Notes under the pieces: model-generated
What the model was told of the DNA's origin: nothing
Seen by the model: the letters and a program-made list of their open reading frames with translations, nothing else
Databases searched by the model: none
Position numbers and translations under genes: made by a program
Source of the DNA: Mesostigma viride
Lineage: Eukaryota > Streptophyta > Mesostigmatophyceae > Mesostigmatales > Mesostigmataceae
Assembly: GCA_009746045.1 (NCBI GenBank)
Contig: RPFO01002188.1
Location: 1-48,315 of the forward strand
DNA: 48,315 nt
Reading direction: 5' to 3'
Part shown: in pieces, positions 33,452 through 41,853 of the stretch
How the letters are laid out: every line of letters starts with the position of its first letter
How positions within the stretch are numbered: the stretch's first letter is position 1

Positions 33452-34330
33452 ATGTCTCTTGTCGTTCGATACCTGACCCCGAGCGACGGAGCCGACGACG
33501 ACCCTGCTTTCAACGGCAAGATCCGCGTGACAAATGATGGCAAGATTTCCATCATCGACGTGCTGTCATGCCTGGGGTTTAAGTCCCCGAGAGATATTTG
33601 GTTCAAGCTTCAAAAAGCCAATCCCGACATCGTCTCTGTCAGAGACGACAGGAAATTTCCCGGGGCAAGGCAGCGAGACACACCAGTCACGGATCGGAAG
33701 GGTCTGTCCAAGATCCTTATGCTGCTGCCCGGCAAGATCGCGGCCCAATTCCGTGACAGGCTTTCAATCCTCAATGAGAGGTACCTGGACGCGGACCGGT
33801 CGTTGGCCGACGACATCAACGCCCGCGCCGATGCCAAGGACGCGGAGAACGGAATCGTCGCCGTCAAGGAACACCCTCGCATCAAGTCATGCGAGACGAC
33901 CAAATCGCACATGGCCGCCATCGCGGCGGTCACTCCCAAGGAGGATATGGGGCGGACGTGCGCCATCGTGAACAACAGCGTCAACCGCGCCATAACGGGG
34001 ATGAACACGGGGCAGTACCGCGCTCACCACGGGCTGAAGAAGGGTGAGGGCACGAGAAACATCTTCCTCCCCCCCATGAGCATGGGAGTCGCGTTCATGA
34101 ACTCCGTGCACGAGACACAGGTGCGCAACGGCGCCGACCCGATCCGATCGATTCAGGAAACGGAAAAACATTTCGCCATTCTCTCCTCCAACTGCGGACT
34201 GCACGCGATGGCTCTCCAGCCGGTGGACAAGAAGGTGCGGATCGCGAACGAGCAGGTCATGGAGGCCAACCGCGCCCACGACCGCGCGGCGATCGGGTGC
34301 GCACCGGCCGCCAAGAGGCTGAGGGCGTAA
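33452..34330 (+). CDS. BRO-like DNA-binding protein
   Basis: 292 residues. The N-terminal ~115 residues resemble BRO-N domains: DVLSCLGFKSPRD, then FPGARQRDTPVTDRKGLSKI, then LPGKIAAQFRDRLS, followed by a Arg-Tyr-Leu-Asp-Ala-Asp-Arg-Ser-Leu segment. The C-terminal half (about 140-290) is shared with the minus-strand paralogue at 44329-45272 (PRIKSCETTKSH, HGLKKGEG, VAFMNSV). BRO-like proteins bind DNA and probably regulate transcription. One of three paralogues here; it is the only intact one. The 3' region is AT-rich. Confidence 0.78.
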   Translation: MSLVVRYLTPSDGADDDPAFNGKIRVTNDGKISIIDVLSCLGFKSPRDIWFKLQKANPDIVSVRDDRKFPGARQRDTPVTDRKGLSKILMLLPGKIAAQFRDRLSILNERYLDADRSLADDINARADAKDAENGIVAVKEHPRIKSCETTKSHMAAIAAVTPKEDMGRTCAIVNNSVNRAITGMNTGQYRAHHGLKKGEGTRNIFLPPMSMGVAFMNSVHETQVRNGADPIRSIQETEKHFAILSSNCGLHAMALQPVDKKVRIANEQVMEANRAHDRAAIGCAPAAKRLRA

Positions 34331-34522
34331 GCCGAAACATACCGAAATAGTTCGAGGTAGACATTTCCAAACAAGACTGCATGCAAGTAGTTTTGTATTA
34401 AGTAATTTTTATTCATCAATAAATTCGTTCACGATGCAGTCAACGAGGTACGCGAGACAGTCTTCCCAACAGTACATACACGATCGCGGCGTAGAACTCT
34501 AGCTAGCACCGCGCGCGAACGG

Positions 34523-35563
34523 TCACGCGAACGGCTCGGGGAACACGATGCCGTACACCTCCTCCATGCGGTCCCTGTACAGCTTCACGAACGCGTCGGC
34601 GGGGGTCAGGCGGTTGCGCCACCAATCCTCCGCGACGACGTTCGAGACGATGTCGTCGTCCTCCTTCAGCGGCAGGACGTTGACCAGCCAGAACAAGAAG
34701 TCCCACGCGGGGTCCGTCAGGATGTTGCGGGACACGCGGCACGTGACGCGGGACCTGTCCGCCTCGTAGGGCTGCACGCTGAACCACAGCACGAACGCGG
34801 GCTTCTCGTGACCGGATATCCGGAAGCGCAGGCTCGCCGTGTACGGCAGATAAAACTCGTTGTCGACCGAGACCCTCATGGCCCCCTTCGCGGGCGCCTC
34901 GGGGGACCTGCCCTCGTCCGGCATGAGTCCCAACAGCACGCGGCCCGCGAAGTCGGCCGTGACGGGGTAGCTGTACACGCTCTTGCCCGCGAAGGGACTC
35001 GCGGATCCGTCCCGGCCCGTCTCGGCGTCCACGATGGTGCTCTTGGCGTCCACGATTTTCACGCTGTGCACGTGCTGGAGGTGCGCGTGGTCCAAGAGGT
35101 TCTCCATCACGATCATCGGGTGCGCGCCCACGAACGTCGAGTACGAGAACGTCCTGTACCCGCCGTCCTCGAACTCGGGCATCGTGGGCGGAGACGAATC
35201 CCCGTCGCCCACGCCGGCGTTCACCCACACCAGGTCCGCGTCCTCCTTCGCGTCCAGATAGTTGTCGGCGTTGTTCTGCTCGCCCCAGTACATCCCGTGG
35301 TACGCGCATCGGACGTACCCGTCCTCCACCCTGCACTTGTGGGACAACCGCGCCCCGCGGTGAGGACACGCGTTCCTCACGGCGAGCGTCTCTCCCCTCC
35401 GCTTGTGGGCGTACAGCAGGATCTCCTCGTTGTACACCTTGGTCAGCTCCGTCGATCGGGGCTTGCGTCCCACGCATACCCACTTGTCCGGTCGCTCGTT
35501 CGCCGCCGCGCGGGGTCCGCGCCCGGCCGGCGCGACGAGACAGGCGCGCACCGCGGAGGCCAT
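34523..35563 (-). CDS. Rieske non-heme iron oxygenase (PAO/TIC55/choline-monooxygenase-like)
   Basis: 346 residues with a complete Rieske [2Fe-2S] site, Cys66-x-His68 (CPHRG) and Cys86-x2-His89 (CAYHG), followed by the mononuclear iron motif Asp158-x2-His161-x4-His166 within MENLLDHAHLQHVH. The order matches plant and algal chlorophyll-pathway oxygenases (pheophorbide a oxygenase, chlorophyllide a oxygenase, TIC55) better than bacterial ring dioxygenases. It would hydroxylate or open a substrate with electrons from ferredoxin or a reductase; substrate unknown. The first ~28 residues lack acidic residues and are rich in Ala, Arg and Ser, like a transit peptide. The ATG at 35563 is preceded by CTATAATAGAAAGCC. 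Unusual for a large DNA virus. Confidence 0.9.
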   Translation of the reverse strand: MASAVRACLVAPAGRGPRAAANERPDKWVCVGRKPRSTELTKVYNEEILLYAHKRRGETLAVRNACPHRGARLSHKCRVEDGYVRCAYHGMYWGEQNNADNYLDAKEDADLVWVNAGVGDGDSSPPTMPEFEDGGYRTFSYSTFVGAHPMIVMENLLDHAHLQHVHSVKIVDAKSTIVDAETGRDGSASPFAGKSVYSYPVTADFAGRVLLGLMPDEGRSPEAPAKGAMRVSVDNEFYLPYTASLRFRISGHEKPAFVLWFSVQPYEADRSRVTCRVSRNILTDPAWDFLFWLVNVLPLKEDDDIVSNVVAEDWWRNRLTPADAFVKLYRDRMEEVYGIVFPEPFA

Positions 35564-35628
35564 GGCTTTCTATTATAGGCCGAGAAATTGTGGAGGCCGC
35601 TCGGAGCGACCCACCCTTGGTTCGCGAC

Positions 35629-36087
35629 TCACGCGGCCACGACGCCGCGCACGACCACCGCCATCTCGAGGACCCCGGGCGGCACGCACGCGTTCGCGTG
35701 CGCCCCGGGCCTCCACATGTCCGCCAAGCAGTCGTACGTCTCGAACCCCAGGGCGGCGCAGCACACGCGGATCTTCGACATGAAGTGCCACGGGATCTCG
35801 TTGCCGTCGTCCGACCACAGCAGCAAGTAGCGCATCGGCACGAACGGGTCGTTCGAACGCAGCGACTCGCACAGGTCCGAGAACCCCAGATGCCACCTCG
35901 ACACCTCGCGCACGGCCCACAGCGCTTTGAGGGGCGACTCGCTGTACACCAGGTTCCATCGAGGGGGGAAACCGGACCGCTCGGACGCCACCAAAAAGGC
36001 GTGCAGTTCCTTGGCCGACGAGTGGTCCAGCGGGGACGCCGCGACGGGCGCGTCCGCCGAATGGGCGGTCGACGGGGCCGGGCGCAT
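35629..36087 (-). CDS. Hypothetical protein, 152 aa
   Basis: Starts at the ATG at 36087. An Ala/Ser/Pro-rich N-terminus (about 1-28) precedes a globular body with conserved-looking WNLVYSESPLKALWAV and IPWHFMSKIRVCCAALG segments. No family recognised. It lies between the Rieske gene (same strand, next downstream) and the lectin-like pair, and could share expression with the oxygenase; no functional link is shown. Confidence 0.65.
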   Translation of the reverse strand: MRPAPSTAHSADAPVAASPLDHSSAKELHAFLVASERSGFPPRWNLVYSESPLKALWAVREVSRWHLGFSDLCESLRSNDPFVPMRYLLLWSDDGNEIPWHFMSKIRVCCAALGFETYDCLADMWRPGAHANACVPPGVLEMAVVVRGVVAA

Positions 36088-36187
36088 CCGGCCGGACTTC
36101 AGTACCCCGCGAGAAATTCGCGCCCGGTCGGCCGCGACGCGGACAAATAAAACCGCGGCTTTCTATCAAGACACACGCGAACGTATC

Positions 36188-37293
36188 ATGTCGTGCGAGG
36201 AATTGGGAGTCTCGAGGTCCCGCGCGGTGTTCGCCAACGAGGTGAGAGGGGACGACGCCGAGAACGCGACCGTCAAGACCCTCACGGTCGCCGCGTCCGA
36301 GAGCGTCGTGTTGCGTCCGGGCGCGGCCCCCGGTAGCGTCGTGGACGTGGACGGCGACGCGATTGTGCGCGGGACCCTGACACTTGGCGACGTCGCCGCG
36401 AGCACGGGCGCGCTGTCCGCGTCCGACTTCTCGGGGTCGTACTGGCACCTCGAGGGCGGCCAGCTGCTGCTGACCAGGACGATCGCCGCGGCCGACCGAC
36501 TGGCGCCAGGTACGACCGTCGCCCTGTCCTCGCTGGCCTCCGGGGCGGACACTTATCGATGGGAGTTCACGGCCGGCGGGGGGAGCACCGTCGGCTCGCC
36601 GCAAAAAACGTTCGACCTTCAATACGCCACGGTCGAAAACGGGGTCCTCAAGGCGGGCACCGCCCAGGTGACGGGTCTCGGGCTGCCGTCCTCCTTCACG
36701 ATCGTCGTCAAGGTCATCCCCGATACGACCTCTCCGCCCCCGCCGGGAATTTCGACCTGTTCGGCTACAAGACCGTCGGCCTCCGGGTGGCCAACCACGG
36801 GTACGTGGTGCTGCGGGACAACGTCAGCAACGACTCGGGCACGGGCGGCAAGCTGAGCGGGGTCGAGGTCAACACCGAGCCCTTCGTGGCCGCGCTCACG
36901 GTGAGCGGCACGACGGCCCGCATCTACATCGACGGGGCGCTGGCGGTAACCTCCACGAACGCGTCCCTCGGACCCACCGACGCGCTCTCCCTCTCGGGGG
37001 GCGCGGACGCGGAAGGCGTGTGGTACGACGACCTCCGCGTGATCGCCGGCACGGCCCTGACGGACAAGAACGCTATGCTGTACGGATGGCGCGAGATGTA
37101 CGCCGCACCGGAGACCGTGACGTACGGCTTCCGGGTCGCCAACGACGAGAGCCTGCAGCTCGTGAAGGCGCGGGGCTCCGGCGCGGCCGTCCGGGCGCTG
37201 GGCAATCCGGCGCCGTGCACCGTCACGGGCAGCAACGATCTGGGCGCGATCGCGGACGGAACCGCCGACGTGGTCACGCAGAGCTCGAATTAA
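36188..37293 (+). CDS. Lectin-fold-like repeat protein, copy 1, frame break
   Basis: Starts MSCEELGVS at the ATG at 36188 and parallels the next gene closely: N-terminal TVKTLT...ESVVLRPGA, VDGDAIVRG, YWHLEGGQLLL and SSLASGADTYRWEF, then, in another frame, GYKTVGLRVANHGYVVLRDN, DDLRVIAGTAL and YGWREMYAAPE...YGFRVANDES. The switch is near 36725-36745 in CTCCGCCCCCGCCGGG. The paralogue is uninterrupted, which argues for an indel in a C/G run. A beta-sandwich (LamG/concanavalin-like) virion or attachment protein is an inference from strand-rich, Gly/Asp/Trp composition. Confidence 0.7.
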
Positions 37294-37336
37294 TCTGTCC
37301 GCCCCCCGTTGAGAAGCGGCCGAGCGTCCGGCCGAG

Positions 37337-38365
37337 ATGTCCGCGACCCCGTGCGAGGAGCTGGGAGTGTCCCGAACCCGCGAGATCCGCGCCAACGAGG
37401 TGCGCGGCGACGACGAGGAGGCCGCGACCGTCAAGACCCTGACCTTGACCGCGTCCGAGAGCGTGGTGCTTCGTCCGGGCGCGACCCCGCACGCCGCGGA
37501 CGTGGACGGCGACGCGATCGTGCGGGGCGGATTGAGCGTTGGCGCGGCGTCCGTCGCGACCGGGGACGCGGCCGAGGGAGCGTATTGGCACTTCGACGGC
37601 GGCCAACTCGTGTTCACGCGACGGTTCCCCGCCCCCGTCACGGTGCCGGGGACGGCGGTGTCCGTCTCGTCGCTGGCCAGCGGGGCGGACACGTACCGCT
37701 GGGATTTCGACGAGTCCGCGGAGAGCGCGACGGGCGCGCCCGCGAAATCGTTCACGATCGACGGCTCCCCCGCTCCCGTAGAGGACGGGGTGCTCAAGAT
37801 CACGAACTCGTCCGGGGTCGTCTACAACATGCCCGCCGGGACCTTCACGTTCGCGGTGAAGGTGATCCCCCGCCAGGACCTGTCGACTCCCACGTCACTA
37901 TCGCACAAGGAGCTGATCGAGTACGGGTACGCGGACGTGAGGGTGCGGAAAACCGACGGCCTGCTCCAATTCTACGACGGCAACTCGCTGTTCTCTACCA
38001 CCGCGACCGTCGGCGATCAGCCTTTCCACTTGGCCATCACCAACCAGGGGTCGAGTTTCAGGGTGTACAAGGACGGCGACCTGGTCGGAAGCTCCGAGGA
38101 CAGCTTTATCGCGTTCGGCGCCGCGTGGGTGCGGTTGAATCCGGGGTACTCGGGGTGGAGCTTGTGGTTCGACGACGCCCGTTTCATCCAGGGGTCGGCC
38201 GTCGCCGACAAGAACACGCTGCTGTACGGATGGAAGGAGATGTACGGACCTACCGAGGCGACGTACGGTTTCCGGGTGGCCAACGACGAGAGCCTGGAGT
38301 GGGTGAAACCGCGGGGCGCGATCGCGAACGGGACCGCGCGCGTGTTGGCGCGGTACTCCAACTGA
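37337..38365 (+). CDS. Lectin-fold-like repeat protein, copy 2 (intact)
   Basis: 342 residues, tandem paralogue of 36188-37293 at moderate identity in one continuous frame. Landmarks: TVKTLTLTASESVVLRPGA, YWHFDGGQLVFTRR, SSLASGADTYRWDF, AVKVIP, then the C-terminal GWSLWFDDARFI, YGWKEMYGP and YGFRVANDESLEWVK. Strand-rich with recurrent Trp/Asp/Gly, compatible with a concanavalin-like lectin/LamG sandwich. No signal peptide. Probably a virion surface or late protein; the function is inferred. The stop at 38365 is followed by 197 nt without a gene. Confidence 0.75.
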   Translation: MSATPCEELGVSRTREIRANEVRGDDEEAATVKTLTLTASESVVLRPGATPHAADVDGDAIVRGGLSVGAASVATGDAAEGAYWHFDGGQLVFTRRFPAPVTVPGTAVSVSSLASGADTYRWDFDESAESATGAPAKSFTIDGSPAPVEDGVLKITNSSGVVYNMPAGTFTFAVKVIPRQDLSTPTSLSHKELIEYGYADVRVRKTDGLLQFYDGNSLFSTTATVGDQPFHLAITNQGSSFRVYKDGDLVGSSEDSFIAFGAAWVRLNPGYSGWSLWFDDARFIQGSAVADKNTLLYGWKEMYGPTEATYGFRVANDESLEWVKPRGAIANGTARVLARYSN

Positions 38366-38562
38366 CGACCGCCGCGGAAATCCTAGCTAGCTACACAGGC
38401 CGCGGGTACTCGTGAGGGATTCGCGTGACAAAAACGCGTGTGTGTCAAACAGAATTGATTATTAACCACGGAATGATAAATCGATCGAATTAGTGCACGG
38501 CACCCATTTCGGCAAACACTCGCGAACCATCAGCCGGAAGCATGGGCTCGTTCCATTGCACC

Positions 38563-39207
38563 TTAACGGCGTTTGTTTTTCCAAGGGCCCGCTCGAGACG
38601 ACTGTTCGTCCGTGGGTCGTTTGAGCCGACCGGGACGACTTCTCTCGTTTTCCTCGATCCTTGCCTTTAACTCTTTGAGACGTCTGTCAATACTGCCATC
38701 CAAGTCATTGACGTCGATCCACTTATTTCTCGACACCCATTCCTCGGCCTCTCGATCCAGTCTCGCCTCTTGCGCAGCCGAAAGCGGTTCAAACACCTGA
38801 TCTTCATCGTTACCGATCTCCATGGACGAGACGGACGAATCGGACAATTCGGACGCGTCGTCGCGGTCCTCCTCCCTATCCTTTCCGATCTCTAACGAAC
38901 CCAACGCGGCCGACAGGGCGTCATTCTCGTCAGACGCGACGTATTTTTCGTCATCGTCGCCCCTCTCCTTCTCCTCTCCCTCCTGCCGGACGCGGTGCCG
39001 ACGTCTACCGGCGGACGACCTCGCGCGCGACTGCGGGGCCGCTCGCCGTTTCGACGGACGCGAGGGTGCGGTCTTCTTTGTCTCGCGTCTCTTGCCGTGG
39101 AGGGCGCAGTACGCGCGGCCCTCCTGACTGCGATTGCGACACTTCGCGCCCTTGAGAGTCTTTCCTTTGCACTGCATCCGCGCTATCATATACAGCCTCT
39201 TACACAT
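38563..39207 (-). CDS. Zinc-cluster protein with acidic/coiled-coil tail
   Basis: 214 residues. Near the N-terminus QCKGKTLKGAKCRNRSQEGRAYCALHG has four metal ligands in a Cys...Cys...Cys...His order, like a small zinc module known in several viral and eukaryotic proteins (DUF5763-like by memory). A basic linker then an acidic segment (about 80-150) and a charged helical C-terminus (about 150-200) follow. The role may be nucleic-acid or protein binding. The AT-rich gap 39208-39410 contains its promoter (TTTATTAATAAACC). Confidence 0.65.
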   Translation of the reverse strand: MCKRLYMIARMQCKGKTLKGAKCRNRSQEGRAYCALHGKRRETKKTAPSRPSKRRAAPQSRARSSAGRRRHRVRQEGEEKERGDDDEKYVASDENDALSAALGSLEIGKDREEDRDDASELSDSSVSSMEIGNDEDQVFEPLSAAQEARLDREAEEWVSRNKWIDVNDLDGSIDRRLKELKARIEENERSRPGRLKRPTDEQSSRAGPWKNKRR

Positions 39208-39410
39208 TTTTTCCTAGTCCGCGAGTGATCGTGAATGCATGGGATCGATACTCCGGTCACGGACCGTTACGAACAAGTCCATAAAGCCTTTTATTAATAA
39301 ACCTTCCGTCTTATTCAAACCCATTGAAGGAATCATCGCGCGCTCGATCATCGATCCGAGTTCAACGCATTCCACGCGGGACTAGAAAATCCATGCAGTC
39401 ACGACGGCGT

Positions 39411-39878
39411 TCACCGCGTCTCCCCCGCGTCCTCGGACGCGCGCGTCGGCGCAATCGCGGACGCCCCTCCGGAGATCGCCATCGGCGACCTCGCCGGGCC
39501 GGGCACGGACGTGGGACGGATCCGTCGCGACGGCGCTTTTTTCCACGCGCCGGCGTCCCTGTTCATGGCGGCCTCCATCGTCACCCTTTCGGCGACCGGC
39601 CCGTCCCACAACGCGGCGGTTCGGTCGCACATCTCGATCTCCCTCCGGATCGAGAACAGCTCTTGTCGCCTCGCGGACGTCTCCTCGTCCGTCGCGAACA
39701 GGTCCGTGCACTCCAGCCAGAGGCGCCGTTCGTTCAAGTCCTTCAGGAGCTTGGCGTTGTCTTTCGCGGCCCGGATCATGTTCGCAGGTGCGCGGCGGGC
39801 GTCCGGGAAGGCCGCGGGCCACGACGGGGTGTACACGGGGCGATTCATGGCACCGTCAGCGGCAAGACTGGCGGACAT
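39411..39878 (-). CDS. Hypothetical protein, 155 aa
   Basis: The ATG at 39878 is taken; upstream in-frame codons lack ATG. Mostly helical with a central charged segment (NAKLLKDLNERRLWLECTDLF, part of which reads like a coiled coil) and a Pro/Ala-rich tail. No family recognised. Upstream lies repeat copy A (40055-40295). Confidence 0.55.
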   Translation of the reverse strand: MSASLAADGAMNRPVYTPSWPAAFPDARRAPANMIRAAKDNAKLLKDLNERRLWLECTDLFATDEETSARRQELFSIRREIEMCDRTAALWDGPVAERVTMEAAMNRDAGAWKKAPSRRIRPTSVPGPARSPMAISGGASAIAPTRASEDAGETR

Positions 39879-40286
39879 GGCGGACGTCTTTTTTGGCAAG
39901 AGGACACTCGGACAAGTCTCGTGTCCGGCACTGTTTCGGGTTTCGTGGGGTTGGGAGGATCGGGATGGCGAGATGGGGTCTCCCTCTCCCTCGGCCGCTT
40001 ATATACCCGGAATCCCGCCGTGACGATTCGCGGGAGGAGGCGCGGCGCTCCGTCCACGGATTGGAGGATACTACCGCGCGCGCGTGCACCCCTCCTGATC
40101 CACCCTCCTCGACCCCTATTTTTTGACCCCTGAAACCCCCCTTCCAGACCCCAAAAAAGACCACTGTTCCGGTGTTCCGGCCCACCCCCCCTGGGCCGGT
40201 ATCAATCGGAAAAAAAAAAATTCCCGGGACCGAAATCCTTCGTTTCGGACTTAGCCGATTTCACCATCGCTCCCTTCCTCCCTCTA
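39879..40286. other. Intergenic region containing repeat copy A
   Basis: Holds the first copy of the dispersed repeat (about 40055-40295). No gene visible; the region has long C runs and a poly-A tract (40210-40220). Confidence 0.6.
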
Positions 40287-40295
40287 TCACTCCAT
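40055..40295 (+). repeat. Dispersed repeat copy A
   Basis: Shares CACGGATTGGAGG, GACCCCTATT, GTTCCGGTGTTCCGG, the hairpin CCGGCCCA-C6-TGGGCCGG (40177-40199), GACCGAAATCC and TTTCGGACTTAGCCGATTTC with copy B in the same order and orientation. It sits at the 3' end of the RING gene. Absent elsewhere apart from copies B and C. Confidence 0.8.
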
Positions 40296-40802
40296 CCACC
40301 GGCCCGCCACGAGCGCCACGATCGTGCGTTGGTCGCAGAAGCGGAAGTACGGCGCGACGAGGCGGCACGGCGGCTTGCGGAGGGACTTCACGCACAGAGG
40401 ACAATCCATCCCCTCTCCCTTGGCCACTCCCGCGACGGCCGTGGCACACGCGCCGCAGACCGCGGCCGCGTGGACGTGCGACGCGCTCTCGGTGTGGGGG
40501 ACGAAGGCCACGGAAAGGCGGTCCAGACACATCTCGCAGCGGCACAACGTCCGCAGCGCGTCGGCGCCCTCCCCCGCCTCGCCGGCGGCGCGCTCCACCG
40601 CCCTCCGTACGAACTCGGGGACGGCGAACCACGGGTGGACGGACGGGGCGGACGGCGGACGGTTTTCCTTCCCTCTCGGATACGGCCTCTCGACACGCGG
40701 CGGCGGCCTCGGCGGACGCACGGACGGGGTCGCGATCCTTTCGGACTCGCGGGACATCCGGACGTTGGTGATGTCCTCCATCGGGAACATGCAGGGCTCC
40801 AT
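40287..40802 (-). CDS. RING-type protein (C-terminal zinc cluster)
   Basis: 171 residues from the ATG at 40802; the ORF is open further upstream without ATG. The N-terminal half is Arg/Pro/Ser-rich, while the C-terminal half contains CRCEMCLDRLSVAFVPH, VCGACATAVAG and MDCPLC, a RING-like set of Cys and His that could bind two zinc ions, as in viral E3 ligases. The ligands are incomplete relative to a canonical C3HC4 set, so activity is uncertain. It is bracketed by repeat copies A and B in direct orientation. Confidence 0.65.
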   Translation of the reverse strand: MEPCMFPMEDITNVRMSRESERIATPSVRPPRPPPRVERPYPRGKENRPPSAPSVHPWFAVPEFVRRAVERAAGEAGEGADALRTLCRCEMCLDRLSVAFVPHTESASHVHAAAVCGACATAVAGVAKGEGMDCPLCVKSLRKPPCRLVAPYFRFCDQRTIVALVAGRWME

Positions 40803-40950
40803 GGGCGCGGTCCTCTCTATTGTTCGGCACGGGATTCGAGTGGGGGGCCACACGCGCGGGTTTATGACTCCCCGTCCACAGCAAACGGGTCGACGACGGG
40901 CCGACGCGAGGACGCGTCCCGATCGGATCCGATCGGCGCGACGTGCTATT

Positions 40951-41360
40951 CACGGATTGGAGGGTACTTCCGTCTATCTCGTTCCACCCTCCCATCCCAC
41001 CTTCTTTACCCCTATTATTGACCCCCGAAAACCCCCTCCCCAACCCCTAAAAAGACCCATGTTCCGGTGTTCCGGCCCACCCCCCCTGGGCCGGTATCAT
41101 TCTGAAAAAAACTTTTCTTGGGGACCGAAATCCTCCGTTTCGGACTTAGCCGATTTCGGCCTCTCCTCTTCCCCTTTCTCTCCCTTCCTTCCTTCCTCTC
41201 TCTCCATCCCTTCCTTCCCTCTCTCTTCTCCCCTCTCTTCCCGTCCTTATATATCCAGGGTATAGGGTTCTATTTATTTATTTTTCCTATAAAATCAGTT
41301 TTATAAATGATACCAGCACGCCCCCTCCGGGAATAGGAACGGTATATATAGGCGGCTATT
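40951..41360 (+). repeat. Dispersed repeat copy B; left palindrome arm
   Basis: Begins with CACGGATTGGAGG like copy A and continues to about 41360 with the shared hairpin, the GACCGAAATC block, a long pyrimidine tract (about 41160-41240) and AT-rich TATATATCC motifs. From 40981 on, it pairs with copy C in reverse orientation. Confidence 0.85.
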
Positions 41361-41758
41361 CGTCCTATTTAACCGTGGGGCGTGAATAGGACACCGTCTC
41401 ATATATCCTATTTCCGGGATGGCGTGCCGGTATCTTTTCTAAAACTGATTTTATAGGAAAAATAAATAAATAGAACCCTATACCCCTGGATATATAGGGA
41501 CGGGAAGAGAGGGGAGAAGAGAGAGGGAGAGGAGAGAGAAAGGAGAGGGAGAGAGAAAGGAGAGGGAGGGAGAGAAAGGGGAAGAGGAGAGGCCGAAAAC
41601 GGCTAAGTCCAAAACGAAGGATTTCGGTCCCAGAAAATTTTTTTTTCAAATGATACCGGCCCAGGGGGGGTGGGCCGGAACACCGGAACAGAGGTCTTTT
41701 TAGGGGTCGGGGAGGGGGGTTTCGGGGGTCAAAAAATAGGGGTCAAAGAGGGTGGAAC
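40981..41758. repeat. Large imperfect palindrome, ~780 bp, arms ~360 bp
   Basis: Copies B and C face each other around a centre near 41370. Even the central AT-rich bases are partly self-complementary (GTCCTATT 41363-41370 with AATAGGAC 41385-41392), leaving only a short loop. The arms contain matched pyrimidine and purine runs. No gene. Confidence 0.85.
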
Positions 41759-41790
41759 ATGAGGGGTGCACCACGCGCGTGAAGAGAGAC
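41380..41790 (-). repeat. Dispersed repeat copy C; right palindrome arm
   Basis: Reverse complement of copies A/B, including the GTTCCGG blocks and the purine mirror (about 41505-41590) of the pyrimidine tract. Its outer end (about 41760-41785) matches copy A (TGCACCCCTC), beyond what copy B retains. Confidence 0.85.
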
Positions 41791-41853
41791 GGACTACGGT
41801 TTCAGTGTCGTGTCGATTCGGCCCGCTGTCGGCCCGCTGTCAGCCCGACGTTC

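Larger units (their letters stand above)
40803..41853. other. Gene-free region: repeat copies B and C
   Basis: About 1 kb with no protein-like frame; apart from the RING leader it is the palindromic repeat system. The region 41790-41853 shows nothing else. Confidence 0.6.

Noticed and set aside
40951-41790. Insertion sequence with transposase
   Set aside because: No transposase frame exists in the palindrome or between copies A and C; at most a non-autonomous foldback or MITE-type element.
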